A DNA stretch of 64,000 nt from Streptomyces fragilis (GCF_003112515.1 NZ_BEVZ01000006.1:186001-250000), one strand, 5' to 3'. Numbered from the stretch's first letter, positions 33,367 to 41,580 are shown. A program made the numbers and translations. The notes: generated from the letters alone by a model not told the origin.

Positions 33367-33786
33367 ATGACGACGGCCAAGGACATCATGCACCCCGGCG
33401 CCCGGTGGATCCCGGCGGGCGAGACGCTGGACCGGGCGGCCCAGCTGATGCGGGAACTCGACGTGGGCGCCCTGCCGGTGGCCGGCGACGACGACCGGAT
33501 GCGGGGCATCATCACCGACCGTGACATCGTGGTGAAGTGCGTGGCCGCGGGCAAGGACCCGTCGAAGGTCACCTGCTCCGACCTCACCGAGGGCACGCCG
33601 CGGTGGGTGGACGCCTCCGCCGACGTCGACGAGGTGCTCCAGGAGATGCGGGAGCACCGGATCAAGCGGCTGCCGGTGATCGAGAACAAGCGCCTGATCG
33701 GCATGATCAGCGAGTCGGACCTGGCGCACCACCTGACCGACGACAAGCTCGCCGACTTCGTGGAGAGCGTCTACTCCAGCGCCTGA
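33367..33786 (+). CDS. Two-CBS-domain protein
   Basis: 139 residues forming one CBS pair (Bateman module). CBS1 covers about 8-62 (DIMHPGARWIPAGETLDRAAQLM, ending in IITDRDIV), CBS2 about 72-130 (EGTPRWVDASADVDEVLQEM, ending in GMISESDLAHHL). Such stand-alone pairs bind adenine nucleotides and are common in actinobacteria as putative stress sensors. The ATG at 33367 is 10 bases after AGGAGG; the GTG at 33358 would overlap the site. A perfect 16-bp terminator follows. Confidence 0.88.
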   Translation: MTTAKDIMHPGARWIPAGETLDRAAQLMRELDVGALPVAGDDDRMRGIITDRDIVVKCVAAGKDPSKVTCSDLTEGTPRWVDASADVDEVLQEMREHRIKRLPVIENKRLIGMISESDLAHHLTDDKLADFVESVYSSA

Positions 33787-33801
33787 CGGCGCCGGTCCAC
33801 G

Positions 33802-33840
33802 CGAAGGCCGCCCCCTCCCGCGCCGAGGGGGCGGCCTTCG
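33802..33840. terminator. Bidirectional terminator between CBS and lipase genes
   Basis: CGAAGGCCGCCCCCTC (33802-33817) and GAGGGGGCGGCCTTCG (33825-33840) form a perfect 16-bp stem with a seven-base loop between convergent genes. Confidence 0.85.
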
Positions 33841-33865
33841 CCGTCGTGCACGCCGGGCCGGGTGA

Positions 33866-34744
33866 TCAGCCGAGGCCGAGCACCGCCATGGTCCGGTCGG
33901 CCATCCGGGACTCGCCCAGCGCGTTGGGGTGGACCGGTACGAGGCTGTTGCCGCCGAGGACCGGTTCGATCCACCGGGTCCCGGACGCCTTGCAGGCGTC
34001 GTGCCCCTCGGAGACCTGGGCGAAGTCGACGTAGACGGCGCCGGACTCGCGTGCGGCGCGGGCGATGGTGTCGTTGAGGTGGCCCTGCAGGTCGCGCAGG
34101 TAGGAGATGTCACCGCGGGCGATGGGCAGCTTGGCGAAGCAGGTGGGGTCGAACGTCGCCGGGGTGATCCAGGGGTAGCCCAGGACGGCGATCCGCGCGT
34201 TCGGCGCCTTGGCCTTGACGGCGGCCAGCGCCTCCTTCAGCGCCGGATAGGTGGTGCTGTCGATCGCGTCGGTGAATCTGCTGCCGTACAGCGTCCGGCA
34301 GGGGTCCCCGTAGCCGGCGGTGACCAGGCCGGCCGAGCCGCAGGCCAGCAGCGCCCCGATGAAGGTGTTGTTGTCGTTGCCGCCGATGGTGAAGGTGACC
34401 AGGTCCGTGTCGGCGGACAGGGCGTTCACCTGCGGGCCGACGGTCGGGTACTGGGACCCGGTGAAGTCCTTGGTCTGGGCCGCGCCGCAGGTGACGTCGG
34501 TGAGCCGGGCGCCGATGCGGCCGGCGATCACCTTGGGGTAGTTGGCCTTGGAGCGCAGACAGAGCGGGCTGCTGAGGTCCGTGGGCGAGACTCCGGATCC
34601 GGCGCTGTAGCTGTCGCCGAGTGCCACGTACGCGACCGGGTCGGCGGCCTGGGCGGGCTGGGCGCCGAGGCCGAGGGCGGCGACGGCGCTCGCCGCGAGG
34701 GCGGCGGCGAGGGTTCTGCGCAGGCGGCGGGCAGGGTGCGGCAT
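33866..34744 (-). CDS. Secreted SGNH/GDSL lipase-esterase
   Basis: 292 residues. A signal peptide (MPHPARRLRRTL, Ala-rich core, cleavage near AQA33) precedes an SGNH domain: ALGDSYSAGSG with Ser45, GGNDNNT for the oxyanion Asn, and PVHPNALGES for the catalytic His. Six cysteines lie in the mature part, which fits the three disulfides of the Streptomyces extracellular lipase group (S. rimosus lipase type). It should hydrolyse lipid or ester substrates outside the cell. AGGAGG precedes the ATG by five bases. A TTGACA promoter is visible upstream on this strand. Confidence 0.9.
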   Translation of the reverse strand: MPHPARRLRRTLAAALAASAVAALGLGAQPAQAADPVAYVALGDSYSAGSGVSPTDLSSPLCLRSKANYPKVIAGRIGARLTDVTCGAAQTKDFTGSQYPTVGPQVNALSADTDLVTFTIGGNDNNTFIGALLACGSAGLVTAGYGDPCRTLYGSRFTDAIDSTTYPALKEALAAVKAKAPNARIAVLGYPWITPATFDPTCFAKLPIARGDISYLRDLQGHLNDTIARAARESGAVYVDFAQVSEGHDACKASGTRWIEPVLGGNSLVPVHPNALGESRMADRTMAVLGLG

Positions 34745-34871
34745 CAGGTCCTCCTGGGGTACGGCGGGGCGGGGCACGGCGGGGGCCGTGCCCGGGGGGC
34801 GCGCGGGCGGCGGGGGCACGCGGACGGACCCCGGGGTCCGCAGGACGGACACACGGGGGTTACTCGCTCGT

Positions 34872-34901
34872 AATGTCGAGCCCATGACAGGGACTTGTCA
34901 A
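34872..34901 (-). promoter_or_regulatory. Candidate promoter of the lipase gene
   Basis: On the minus strand TTGACA (34901-34896) and GACATT (34877-34872) are 18 bases apart, leaving a leader of about 120 bases to the lipase ATG. Confidence 0.45.
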
Positions 34902-35008
34902 CGATTCGGACGTGTCTCGTCGCGACAGAAAGTGTCCCGGGGCCGCCCGGACGCCTCGCGGAACAGCGGGCGGCCGTCCGGTGTTCAGGCGGGCGAAGGG
35001 AGGTCGAC

Positions 35009-35362
35009 GTGGAGATGACCAGGTCGTACCACGACCACGGAACGCCGGCCGAGCGCTGGGACAGGGCGCAGAGGCACTTCGGGCGGAAGAACTACGCGGA
35101 CGCGGCGCGGGTGCTCGCGTCGCTGGTGGAGGAGGTGCCGGAGCAGAGCGGCCCGCGGCTGCTGCTGGCGCGGGCCTACTACCACTCCGCGCAGCTGCGG
35201 CGGGCGGAGGCCGAGTGCCGCGTGCTGGTGGAGCGTCACCCGGTCGAGGGGTACGCCCGCCTGCTCCTGGGGCGCACGCTGGAGCGGCAGGGGCGCCACG
35301 AGGAGGCGCGTCCGCACCTGCGGCTGGCCGCCGCGATGGCGGGTGACTTCGAGGACGCGTGA
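35009..35362 (+). CDS. Small TPR-type protein
   Basis: 117 residues, helical, made of about two to three tetratricopeptide-like repeats: WDRAQRHFGRKNYADAARVL, PRLLLARAYYHSAQLRRAEAE and GYARLLLGRTLERQGRHEEA. Such small tetratricopeptide proteins are widespread in Streptomyces and presumably act as protein-binding scaffolds. GTG at 35009 is preferred because GGGAGG ends 5 bases upstream; the ATG at 35015 would be 11 bases away. It is divergent from the lipase gene and convergent with the flavin reductase gene, with a strong hairpin after it. Confidence 0.75.
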   Translation: MEMTRSYHDHGTPAERWDRAQRHFGRKNYADAARVLASLVEEVPEQSGPRLLLARAYYHSAQLRRAEAECRVLVERHPVEGYARLLLGRTLERQGRHEEARPHLRLAAAMAGDFEDA

Positions 35363-35431
35363 CACCCTTCCCCGGCCCGGCCGGACCGACGTCCGGTCCG
35401 GTGGTGGGCGCGCACCGGGTGCGTCGTACAG

Positions 35432-35475
35432 GTGAGCCGCGGAGGTGTCGCTCGGGCGACACCTCCGCGGCTCAC
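35432..35475. terminator. Bidirectional terminator, 20-bp perfect stem
   Basis: GTGAGCCGCGGAGGTGTCGC (35432-35451) pairs exactly with 35456-35475 across a TCGG tetraloop, between convergent genes. Confidence 0.88.
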
Positions 35476-35539
35476 GTGCGACGTGCACCCACCCGCCGCC
35501 CGTCGGGGCGGGCCGGGACCCGCGGCCGGCCGGGCGGCG

Positions 35540-36955
35540 TCAGCCCCGGTAGGTCTCCAGGAGGCGGAGCCAGACCTCGCTGATGGTCGGGTAGGCGGGG
35601 ACGGCGTGCCAGAGGCGCGCGACGGGTACCTGGGCGACCACCGCGACGGTCGCCGAGTGCAGCAGCTCGCCGACCCCCGGCCCGACGAAGGTGACCCCGC
35701 GCAGGATTTCCCTGTCCAGGTCGACGACCATCCGGGCCCGCCCCCGGTAGCCGTCGGCGTAGAGCCCCGCGCCGGCCACGGTGGCGAGGTCCACGTCCAC
35801 CGCCCGCACCCGGTGCCCGGCCCGCTCCGCCTCGGCGAGGGTGACGCCCACCGAGGCGACCTCGGGGTCGGTGAAGACCACCTGGGGCACGGCGCCGTCG
35901 TCGGCGGTGGCGGCCGTCGGCGGGGCCTCCCCCCTGGCCCGGGCGGCGATCGCGTCGCCCGCGACCCGCGCCTGGTACTTGCCCTGGTGGGTGAGGAGCG
36001 CCCGGTGGTTGACGTCCCCGGCCGCGTACAGCCAGTCGCTCCCGGTGACCCGCAGGGTGTTGTCCACCTCGAGCCACGAGCCGGGCTCCAGGCCCACCGT
36101 CTCCAGCCCGAGGTCGTCGGTGCGCGGCGCCCTGCCGGTGGCGAAGAGGATCTCGTCGGCCTCCACCCGGTCGCCCGCGTCCGTGACGGCGACCACCGTG
36201 CCGTTCTCCCTGCTCACGCCGGTGACCGAAACACCCGTGCGCACCTCGGCCCCCGCCTCGCGCAGCGCCTGGGAGACCAGTTCCCCGGCGAACGGCTCCA
36301 TGCGCTCCAGCAGGCCGCTCCCGCGCACCAGCACGGTGACCGAGGAGCCGAGGTTCTGCCAGGCGGTGGCCATCTCGGCGGCGACCACTCCCCCGCCGAC
36401 CACCACCAGCCGGCCGGGCGCCTCGCGGGCGGAGGTGGCCCCCCGGCTGGTCCAGGGGGCGACGGCACCGTCGCGCAGCCCGGGCAGGCCGGGCAGCGCG
36501 GCCCGGCTCCCGGTGCAGACGGCGACCGCGTGCCGGGCCGTGAGGGTCTCGGTCCGGCCCTCGGGTGTGGTGACGGTGACGGTGCGAGGTCCGGACAGGC
36601 GGCCGTGTCCGCGGTGCAGTGCGGCTCCGGCCCCTTCCAGCCACTCGACCTGCCCGTCGTCCTTCCAGTGGGCCGTCTGCTCGTCGCGGTGGGCGAATAC
36701 CTCCGCCGCGTCGAGGGGCGCCCGGGCGGCGGCGCGCAGACCGGGCGTGCGACGGGCGTCCGCGTGCGCGATCACCGGCCGCAGCAGCGCCTTGCTGGGC
36801 ATGCAGGCCCAGTACGAGCACTCCCCGCCCACCAGTTCGCTCTCCACCACGGCGGTGGACAGCCCGGCGGCCAGCGTGCGGTCGGCGACGTTCTCGCCGA
36901 CGGGTCCCGCGCCGATGACGACGACGTCGTAGGCGAAGCTCTCGGTCTCGGTCAT
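35540..36955 (-). CDS. Pyridine nucleotide-disulfide oxidoreductase (class I-like flavoprotein)
   Basis: 471 residues. FAD-binding GAGPVGENVADRTLAAG is followed by the redox disulfide GGECSYWACMPSKALL (Cys46 and Cys51), the NAD(P) glycine loop VVVGGGVVAAEMA, YAAGDVN for the FAD ribityl, and a C-terminal dimer domain. The C-terminal active-site block reads VPAYPTISE; in dihydrolipoyl dehydrogenase the equivalent is HAHPT-x-x-E, whose second His is the catalytic base. Here it is Tyr, so classical lipoamide chemistry is unlikely. GGAAGA precedes the ATG at 36955. It is divergent from a thioredoxin gene, suggesting a thiol-redox context. Confidence 0.85.
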   Translation of the reverse strand: MTETESFAYDVVVIGAGPVGENVADRTLAAGLSTAVVESELVGGECSYWACMPSKALLRPVIAHADARRTPGLRAAARAPLDAAEVFAHRDEQTAHWKDDGQVEWLEGAGAALHRGHGRLSGPRTVTVTTPEGRTETLTARHAVAVCTGSRAALPGLPGLRDGAVAPWTSRGATSAREAPGRLVVVGGGVVAAEMATAWQNLGSSVTVLVRGSGLLERMEPFAGELVSQALREAGAEVRTGVSVTGVSRENGTVVAVTDAGDRVEADEILFATGRAPRTDDLGLETVGLEPGSWLEVDNTLRVTGSDWLYAAGDVNHRALLTHQGKYQARVAGDAIAARARGEAPPTAATADDGAVPQVVFTDPEVASVGVTLAEAERAGHRVRAVDVDLATVAGAGLYADGYRGRARMVVDLDREILRGVTFVGPGVGELLHSATVAVVAQVPVARLWHAVPAYPTISEVWLRLLETYRG

Positions 36956-37161
36956 GCGGCTCAGTCTTCCGGGTGGTGTGCGGCCCGGCCACACGGGTAG
37001 GCGCGCCGGACCCGTCCGCTGGGCCGGACGGGTCTGCCGGGTCGCGGAGGCGGCGCGCGCACGGCCACATGGGGCGAACGGAATACGCCGTCCGGTCGCG
37101 CCGTTGTCGCCGGAGACCGGGCAGAAGTCAGCCGTACCGACGTCCAGGAGGAAGTCAGCTC

Positions 37162-37587
37162 ATGAGCAGCACCGTGGAGCTCACCAAGGAGAACTTCGAC
37201 CAGACGGTCACCGAGAACGAATTCGTTCTCATCGACTTCTGGGCCGACTGGTGCGGGCCGTGCAAGCAGTTCGCCCCGGTGTACGAGAAGGCCGCGCAGG
37301 ACAACCCGGACCTGGTGTTCGCCAAGGTGGACACCGAGGCGCAGCCGGAGCTCGCCCAGGCGTTCGGCATCCAGTCGATCCCGACGCTGATGATCGTGCG
37401 GGACCAGGTGGCCGTCTTCGCGCAGCCCGGCGCCCTGCCGGCCCCGGTGCTGCAGGACCTGATCGGCCAGGCGCGCGGACTGGACATGGAGGAGGTCCGC
37501 CGCTCCGTCGCCGCGCAGCAGGCGCAGGCGGAGCAGGGCGGCGGGGCCCAGGGCGGCGCCGAGGCCAAGGGCGGCGAGCCGGCCTGA
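37162..37587 (+). CDS. trxA: Thioredoxin with Gln/Ala/Gly-rich tail
   Basis: 141 residues. A thioredoxin fold spans residues 1-110 with the redox motif WCGPC at 30-34 and cis-Pro in IQSIPTLMI. Residues about 117-141 (Ala/Gln/Gly-rich, AAQQAQAEQGGGAQGGAEAKGG) are an extra tail. It should be a cytoplasmic disulfide reductase recycled by thioredoxin reductase; the divergent flavin reductase is not a standard TrxB. AGGAGG lies 9 bases before the ATG. The next gene starts 23 bases after the stop, so the two likely form an operon. Confidence 0.9.
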   Translation: MSSTVELTKENFDQTVTENEFVLIDFWADWCGPCKQFAPVYEKAAQDNPDLVFAKVDTEAQPELAQAFGIQSIPTLMIVRDQVAVFAQPGALPAPVLQDLIGQARGLDMEEVRRSVAAQQAQAEQGGGAQGGAEAKGGEPA

Positions 37588-37610
37588 CCGGCCGGAAGGA
37601 TTCCCGCGGC

Positions 37611-38162
37611 ATGACCGGCACGCTTCGCCGGGTACGCGAGCTGATGCGCTCCTGGCTGACCGGCCGGGGCGGCGACCCCGCCGCGCAGGCCGGTCAACAG
37701 CCCTTCTACGGTGGGGCGATGACCGTTCCCATCGACGAGGTCCCGGGCCGTTTCGGCCCGTCGGCGACCATCGAGGCAGATCCGCGCGCCGTCGGCCGGG
37801 TCCGCACCGAGTACTCCCCCGCCCACGACGGCGACCCCGATCCCGGCGAGATCGTCTGGACGTGGGTGCCCTACGAGGAGAACGACGGCCGGGGCAAGGA
37901 CCGCCCGGTGCTGGTCGTCGCCCGCGAGGCGGGCGGGACGCTGCTCGCGGTGCAGCTGTCCAGCAAGGAGCACGACGGCGACCGCGACTGGGTGCCGATC
38001 GGCAGCGGCCCCTGGGACCGCTCCGGCCGCCCCTCGTGGGTGGCGGTGGACCGCGTCCTGCGCGTCCACGACGGCGGCATGCGCCGCGAGGCGTGCGCGC
38101 TGGACCGCATGCGGTTCAACCTGGTGGTCCACCGGCTGCGCGAGCGGTACGGCTGGCACTGA
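37611..38162 (+). CDS. PemK/MazF-like protein without visible antitoxin
   Basis: 183 residues. After an N-terminal stretch of about 75 residues, the MazF-type beta-barrel begins at GEIVWTWVPYEENDGRGKDRPVLVV, followed by LLAVQLSSKEHD and RPSWVAVDRVLRV. The KDRPVLVV and S/T-containing second strand correspond to the endoribonuclease core of PemK/MazF. No antitoxin-sized gene precedes it; instead it is 23 bases behind thioredoxin. Such orphan, N-terminally extended versions are common in Streptomyces and are probably not addiction toxins. The ATG at 37611 follows GGAAGGA at 10 bases. Its 3' end was apparently amplified into tandem repeats downstream. Confidence 0.75.
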   Translation: MTGTLRRVRELMRSWLTGRGGDPAAQAGQQPFYGGAMTVPIDEVPGRFGPSATIEADPRAVGRVRTEYSPAHDGDPDPGEIVWTWVPYEENDGRGKDRPVLVVAREAGGTLLAVQLSSKEHDGDRDWVPIGSGPWDRSGRPSWVAVDRVLRVHDGGMRREACALDRMRFNLVVHRLRERYGWH

Positions 38163-38163
38163 C

Positions 38164-38228
38164 CGTACGGCCGGCGCTGTCTGTACGGCCGCTGACTGTA
38201 CGGCCGCTGACTGTACGGCTGGCGCTGA
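38164..38228. repeat. 15-bp tandem repeats derived from the PemK-like gene's 3' end
   Basis: Two exact units CTGTACGGCCGCTGA (38181-38195, 38196-38210) are flanked by variants CCGTACGGCCGGCGCTGT and CTGTACGGCTGGCGCTGA. All resemble the last coding bases of the gene, GTACGGCTGGCACTGA, including its stop codon. Confidence 0.75.
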
Positions 38229-38238
38229 TTCCGCCCCA

Positions 38239-38277
38239 CCCGTGCCGGCGCGCGGCTCGTCCCGCCGCCGACACGGG
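38239..38277. terminator. Hairpin between convergent PemK-like and HAD genes
   Basis: CCCGTGCCGGCG (38239-38250) pairs with CGCCGACACGGG (38266-38277) with one mismatch, 15-base loop. Confidence 0.5.
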
Positions 38278-38280
38278 CGT

Positions 38281-38790
38281 TCAGGCCGCGCCGGCGGTCA
38301 CGGCGAAGGCTGTCAGGGCCGCCAGGTCGTCGTCGCGCAGGCCGATGCGCGGGTTGACGTGGTGGAGCAGCGCGGGAGCGCGGTGGTGGGCGCCGACGTA
38401 GGCGTCGTCCGCCGCGCTCTGTTCGTCGTCCACCCAGGCGAAGGGGCGGCCGGCCGCGTACTCGACCAGCACCTCGGTCTTCCAGTGGACGCCGTCCGGG
38501 CGCTCCCGGAACAGGGCGTCACCGAAGTCGACGTACGGCAGCTCCGGGAGTCCGACCACGGGGGCGATCCACCGGTTGGCCTCCGCCATCCAGGTGGTGG
38601 CCCAGCACAGGTCGTAGTCCAGGGAGAGCAGTCGCGCTCCGTGCCCCGGATGGAGCCAGACCCGCAAGGGTCGCTGCCCGCCACCCCGCGGCACCCGGAT
38701 CGTGGTGTAGCCCTCGGGCCGCTTCGAGGGCTTGGCGGCGTACGGGTTCAAGGGACCGTCGACGTCCAGGAACAGCAGGGGACGGTTCAT
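38281..38790 (-). CDS. HAD-like protein (HAD_SAK_2 type)
   Basis: 169 residues. The N-terminus MNRPLLFLDVDGPLNP carries the HAD motif I DxD (Asp9, Asp11). VWLHPGHGARLLSL, WATTWMAEANRW and FAWVDDE follow, matching the small HAD domain found in Swiss-army-knife RNA-repair-type proteins and free-standing in Streptomyces. The DxD suggests phosphohydrolase chemistry; motif III/IV acids are less clear apart from WVDDE. GGAAGGAAG precedes the ATG at 38790. Upstream (38791-39105) no further gene is supported. Confidence 0.75.
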   Translation of the reverse strand: MNRPLLFLDVDGPLNPYAAKPSKRPEGYTTIRVPRGGGQRPLRVWLHPGHGARLLSLDYDLCWATTWMAEANRWIAPVVGLPELPYVDFGDALFRERPDGVHWKTEVLVEYAAGRPFAWVDDEQSAADDAYVGAHHRAPALLHHVNPRIGLRDDDLAALTAFAVTAGAA

Positions 38791-39105
38791 GGCTTCCTTC
38801 CGGGGCGTGGCGACCGGTCGCACGCGATCGTCACCGATGTGCGTCACCGCGCCGTCATCCGGTGCCCGATGGGGCGCCGAGGCGGTGGCGGGAGTGACGG
38901 TCATGGTGGTGCCCACTGTCTCTTCGAGTGCTGCGAGGCTCACGCCTCTTGGTGCGGTGGGAAGGACGTCCGAAGCCTGCGGCACGTTGCCTCGCTCCGA
39001 CCGGGCACCGCGGCGGCCTCGTGGCCGGGGAGGGCGCGCTGCGGCGCCGGCCCCGAGGACCTCGTCCGGTCGGCCACCGGGCGGCACCGGGCGGTCGCAC
39101 CCGTT
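38791..39105. other. Gap of about 315 bases without a gene
   Basis: Lies between the HAD gene and the permease gene, both on the minus strand. An in-frame extension upstream of the HAD start exists but lacks family similarity. I see no RNA gene, repeat array or clear promoter here; it presumably holds the HAD promoter. Confidence 0.4.
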
Positions 39106-40413
39106 TCAGGCGGCCGTGGCGAGAGGCGCCGCGGTCCTCGCGCGACGGCGGCGGGTGACGCGGACGGAGACGAGGGCCGCGCAGGTCACCAGGAGCGGCC
39201 AGGCCAGGTGGAGGCCGCACAGCACGAGCAGGGCGGTGACCGCGGCCAGGGCCGCCCACGCCGACCGGCGGCCCCAACTCCCCTGCGGCAGCAGCCGGAT
39301 CGCCGCGGCCACGCCGATCGCGTACACGACGGCGAAGGAGGCCGCGGAGAACATGACCGCCGGCTCCGCGCCCGTTCCGGACACCGCGACCGCCGCCAGG
39401 GTCAGCAGGGCGAGCGTGGCGACGAACAGCAGGCTGCGGCCCGGCGTCTCCCCCGCCGTGCTGCCCCGGGCGAACCACCGCGGCAGCGCGCCGTCCCGGC
39501 CCAGGGCGGCACCGAGCTTGGCGGCGCCGGCGAAGTAGGCGTTCATGGTGCCGAAGGTGAGCAGCAGCGCGGCCACCGCGGCGAGCGGACGCGCGCCCTC
39601 GCCCAGGCCGCGGGCCATCAGGTCGCCGAGCGGCGCCCCGGAGCTCCCGGCGGCGGGGCCGAGGACGGCGATGACGGCGAAGGCGGCCGCCAGGTACACC
39701 ACGCCGACGATCACGACGGCGGCCCCCGTGGCGCGGGGCAGGTCGCGGTCGGGGCGCCGGAACTCGCCCGCGAGGTGGGCGACCGCCTCCCAGCCGGCGA
39801 AGCAGAACACCAGCAGGGCCGCCGCCGGGCCGACCGCGGACCAGCCGTGAGGGGCGAACGGACGCAGGTTGGCGGTGTCGGCGTGCGGGAGGGAGAAGAG
39901 CACGGCGGCCGTCAGCAGGGCGAGCAGGAGCACGAAGAGGACGACCTGCAGCCGTCCGGTGACCCGGAGTCCGGCGGCGTTGACCGCCGTCACGGTGCCC
40001 ATCACGCCGGCCGCCGTGATGACGGTGGTGAGCGTCCCGCCGCCGAGGGCGTCGGAGACGTAGGAGCCGCCGAAGAGGGCTGCGGCCGTGGCGCCCGGCG
40101 GTATCGCGAGGTAGAAGCACCACCCGGCGACCGCGGCGCTGCGTTCGCCGAACGCGAGCCGGGCGTAGGTGGAGACGCCGCCCGCGTCGGCGTGGCGGGC
40201 CCCCAGCGCGGCGAAGGCGACGGCCAGCGGCACCGAGAGCACCACCAGCGCGAGCCAGGCCAGCAGCGACGCGGGGCCCGCGATGTCGGCGGCGAGGGCC
40301 GGGAGGGCGATGACGCCGGTGCCGAGCACGGCGCCCACGGACAGGGCGGTGCCCTGCGCCGTGGTGAGCCGTCCGGCCGGAAGGGACTGGGACGTGGACG
40401 TGTGCTGGGACAT
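39106..40413 (-). CDS. APC-family amino acid permease/exporter
   Basis: 435 residues with about 12 hydrophobic segments. The APC start pattern GTALSVGAVLGTGVIALPALAA gives the unwound TM1 glycine motif, and FCFAGWEAVAHLAGEFRRP is the consensus helix TM6-loop region. It is nearest to the short APC proteins used for amino-acid efflux or uptake; direction and substrate are not determinable. GGAGG precedes the ATG at 40413 by 8 bases. It is divergent from the GlxA-type regulator gene, which may control it. Confidence 0.85.
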   Translation of the reverse strand: MSQHTSTSQSLPAGRLTTAQGTALSVGAVLGTGVIALPALAADIAGPASLLAWLALVVLSVPLAVAFAALGARHADAGGVSTYARLAFGERSAAVAGWCFYLAIPPGATAAALFGGSYVSDALGGGTLTTVITAAGVMGTVTAVNAAGLRVTGRLQVVLFVLLLALLTAAVLFSLPHADTANLRPFAPHGWSAVGPAAALLVFCFAGWEAVAHLAGEFRRPDRDLPRATGAAVVIVGVVYLAAAFAVIAVLGPAAGSSGAPLGDLMARGLGEGARPLAAVAALLLTFGTMNAYFAGAAKLGAALGRDGALPRWFARGSTAGETPGRSLLFVATLALLTLAAVAVSGTGAEPAVMFSAASFAVVYAIGVAAAIRLLPQGSWGRRSAWAALAAVTALLVLCGLHLAWPLLVTCAALVSVRVTRRRRARTAAPLATAA

Positions 40414-40471
40414 GGCACCAGCCTCCGGTGAGGCCCGCCGCGCGGACAGTGGCGGAAACGACGGTGTGCGC

Positions 40472-40477
40472 TACATT
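40472..40477 (+). promoter_or_regulatory. -10 box of a leaderless promoter for the GlxA-type regulator
   Basis: TACATT ends 6 bases before the ATG at 40484 and no Shine-Dalgarno sequence precedes that ATG, which fits transcription starting on or beside the start codon. The -35 region is weak. Confidence 0.45.
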
Positions 40478-40483
40478 CCTGCC

Positions 40484-41533
40484 ATGGACGACAACGGCAC
40501 ACCCGTCGGCGGCGCCCCCCTCGGCGACGCCTCCGGCCGCCCCCACGTGGTGGCCGTGGCGGTGACGGACGGCGCGACCAACTTCGAACTCGCGGTGCCC
40601 TGCGAGGTGTTCGGGATCGACCGCAGCGACGTCGTCGACCCCTGGTACGAGTTGCGGCTCTGCGCCGTGGAGCCGGGCCCGCTGCGCACCTCCGCCGGGC
40701 TGACGGTGAGCACCGAACACGGCCTCGAGGATCTGGCGGAGGCCGACACCGTGGTCGTCGCCGCCTGCCCGCGGCGTGTTCAGCTCGACCCGCCCCCGGG
40801 CCTGCTCGACGCGCTGCGGACGGCCCACGCGCGGGGGCGGCGGATCGTCTCGCTGTGCAGCGGCGCCTACGTGCTGGCCGCGGCGGGCCTCCTCGACGGA
40901 CGCCGGGCGACCACGCACTGGATGAACACCGTGGACTTCGCGCACCGCTTCCCGCGGGTGACCTACGACCCCTCCGCGCTGTACGTCGAGGACGGCACCG
41001 TGTTCACCTCCGCCGGCACCGGCGCGGCGATCGACCTGTGCCTGCACCTGGTGCGCACCGACCACGGTTCCGCGGTCGCCAACGAGGTGGCCCGGCGGAT
41101 GGTGGTGCCGCCGCACCGGGAGGGCGGGCAGACCCAGTACGCGAAGCCGCTTCCGGCGCGGGCCCGCCGGCGCGAGGAGGGCCTGGGACCGGTCCTCGAG
41201 TGGGCCCGTGAGCGGCTCCACGAACCGCTCACGGTGGCCGGGATGGCCCGGCGGGCCCATCTGAGCGAGCGCACCTTCGCGCGCCGCTTCCGCGACACCC
41301 TGGGGACCACGCCGCTGCAGTGGATCCTGCGTGAACGGGTGCTGCTCGCCCAGGAGTTGCTGGAGACGACCGACGATCCGGTGGAGTCCGTGGCCCACCG
41401 CACCGGTTTCGGCAACGCCGCCAACCTGCGCCGTCACTTCGGCCGGCTCACCACGGTCTCGCCGCAGACCTACCGCCACGTGTTCCGGCACCGGTCGGCC
41501 CCGGCCGCACGCGGGTCCGCGGTGGGCGGGTAG
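40484..41533 (+). CDS. GlxA-family AraC-type transcriptional regulator (DJ-1/PfpI + HTH)
   Basis: 349 residues. The N-terminal domain (about 20-185) is DJ-1/PfpI-like (VAVAVTDGATNFELAVPCEVF; SLCSGAYVLAAAGLLDGRRAT carries the nucleophile-elbow Cys). The C-terminal domain (about 235-335) is an AraC double HTH, with GMARRAHLSERTFARRFRDTLG and FGNAANLRRHF. This is the GlxA family of activators/repressors, which often respond to metabolites such as amines or amino acids. The divergent neighbour is an amino acid permease, a plausible target. The start ATG seems leaderless. The gene's 3' end runs into 15-bp tandem repeats shared with the convergent gene. Confidence 0.88.
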   Translation: MDDNGTPVGGAPLGDASGRPHVVAVAVTDGATNFELAVPCEVFGIDRSDVVDPWYELRLCAVEPGPLRTSAGLTVSTEHGLEDLAEADTVVVAACPRRVQLDPPPGLLDALRTAHARGRRIVSLCSGAYVLAAAGLLDGRRATTHWMNTVDFAHRFPRVTYDPSALYVEDGTVFTSAGTGAAIDLCLHLVRTDHGSAVANEVARRMVVPPHREGGQTQYAKPLPARARRREEGLGPVLEWARERLHEPLTVAGMARRAHLSERTFARRFRDTLGTTPLQWILRERVLLAQELLETTDDPVESVAHRTGFGNAANLRRHFGRLTTVSPQTYRHVFRHRSAPAARGSAVGG

Positions 41534-41580
41534 GCGGCGGGTGGGTCGGCGGCGGGTGGGTCGGCTTCCGGGCGGGTCAG
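41533..41580. repeat. 15-bp tandem repeats between convergent genes
   Basis: GGCGGCGGGTGGGTC occurs at 41533-41547 and 41548-41562, followed by a degenerate GGCTTCCGGGCGGGTCAG. The first unit begins on the last base of the regulator's TAG stop and the last contains the acetyltransferase stop on the other strand. Confidence 0.7.

Noticed and set aside
37611..38162. A toxin-antitoxin module at the PemK-like gene
   Set aside because: No antitoxin-sized gene with a DNA-binding N-terminus overlaps or precedes it.
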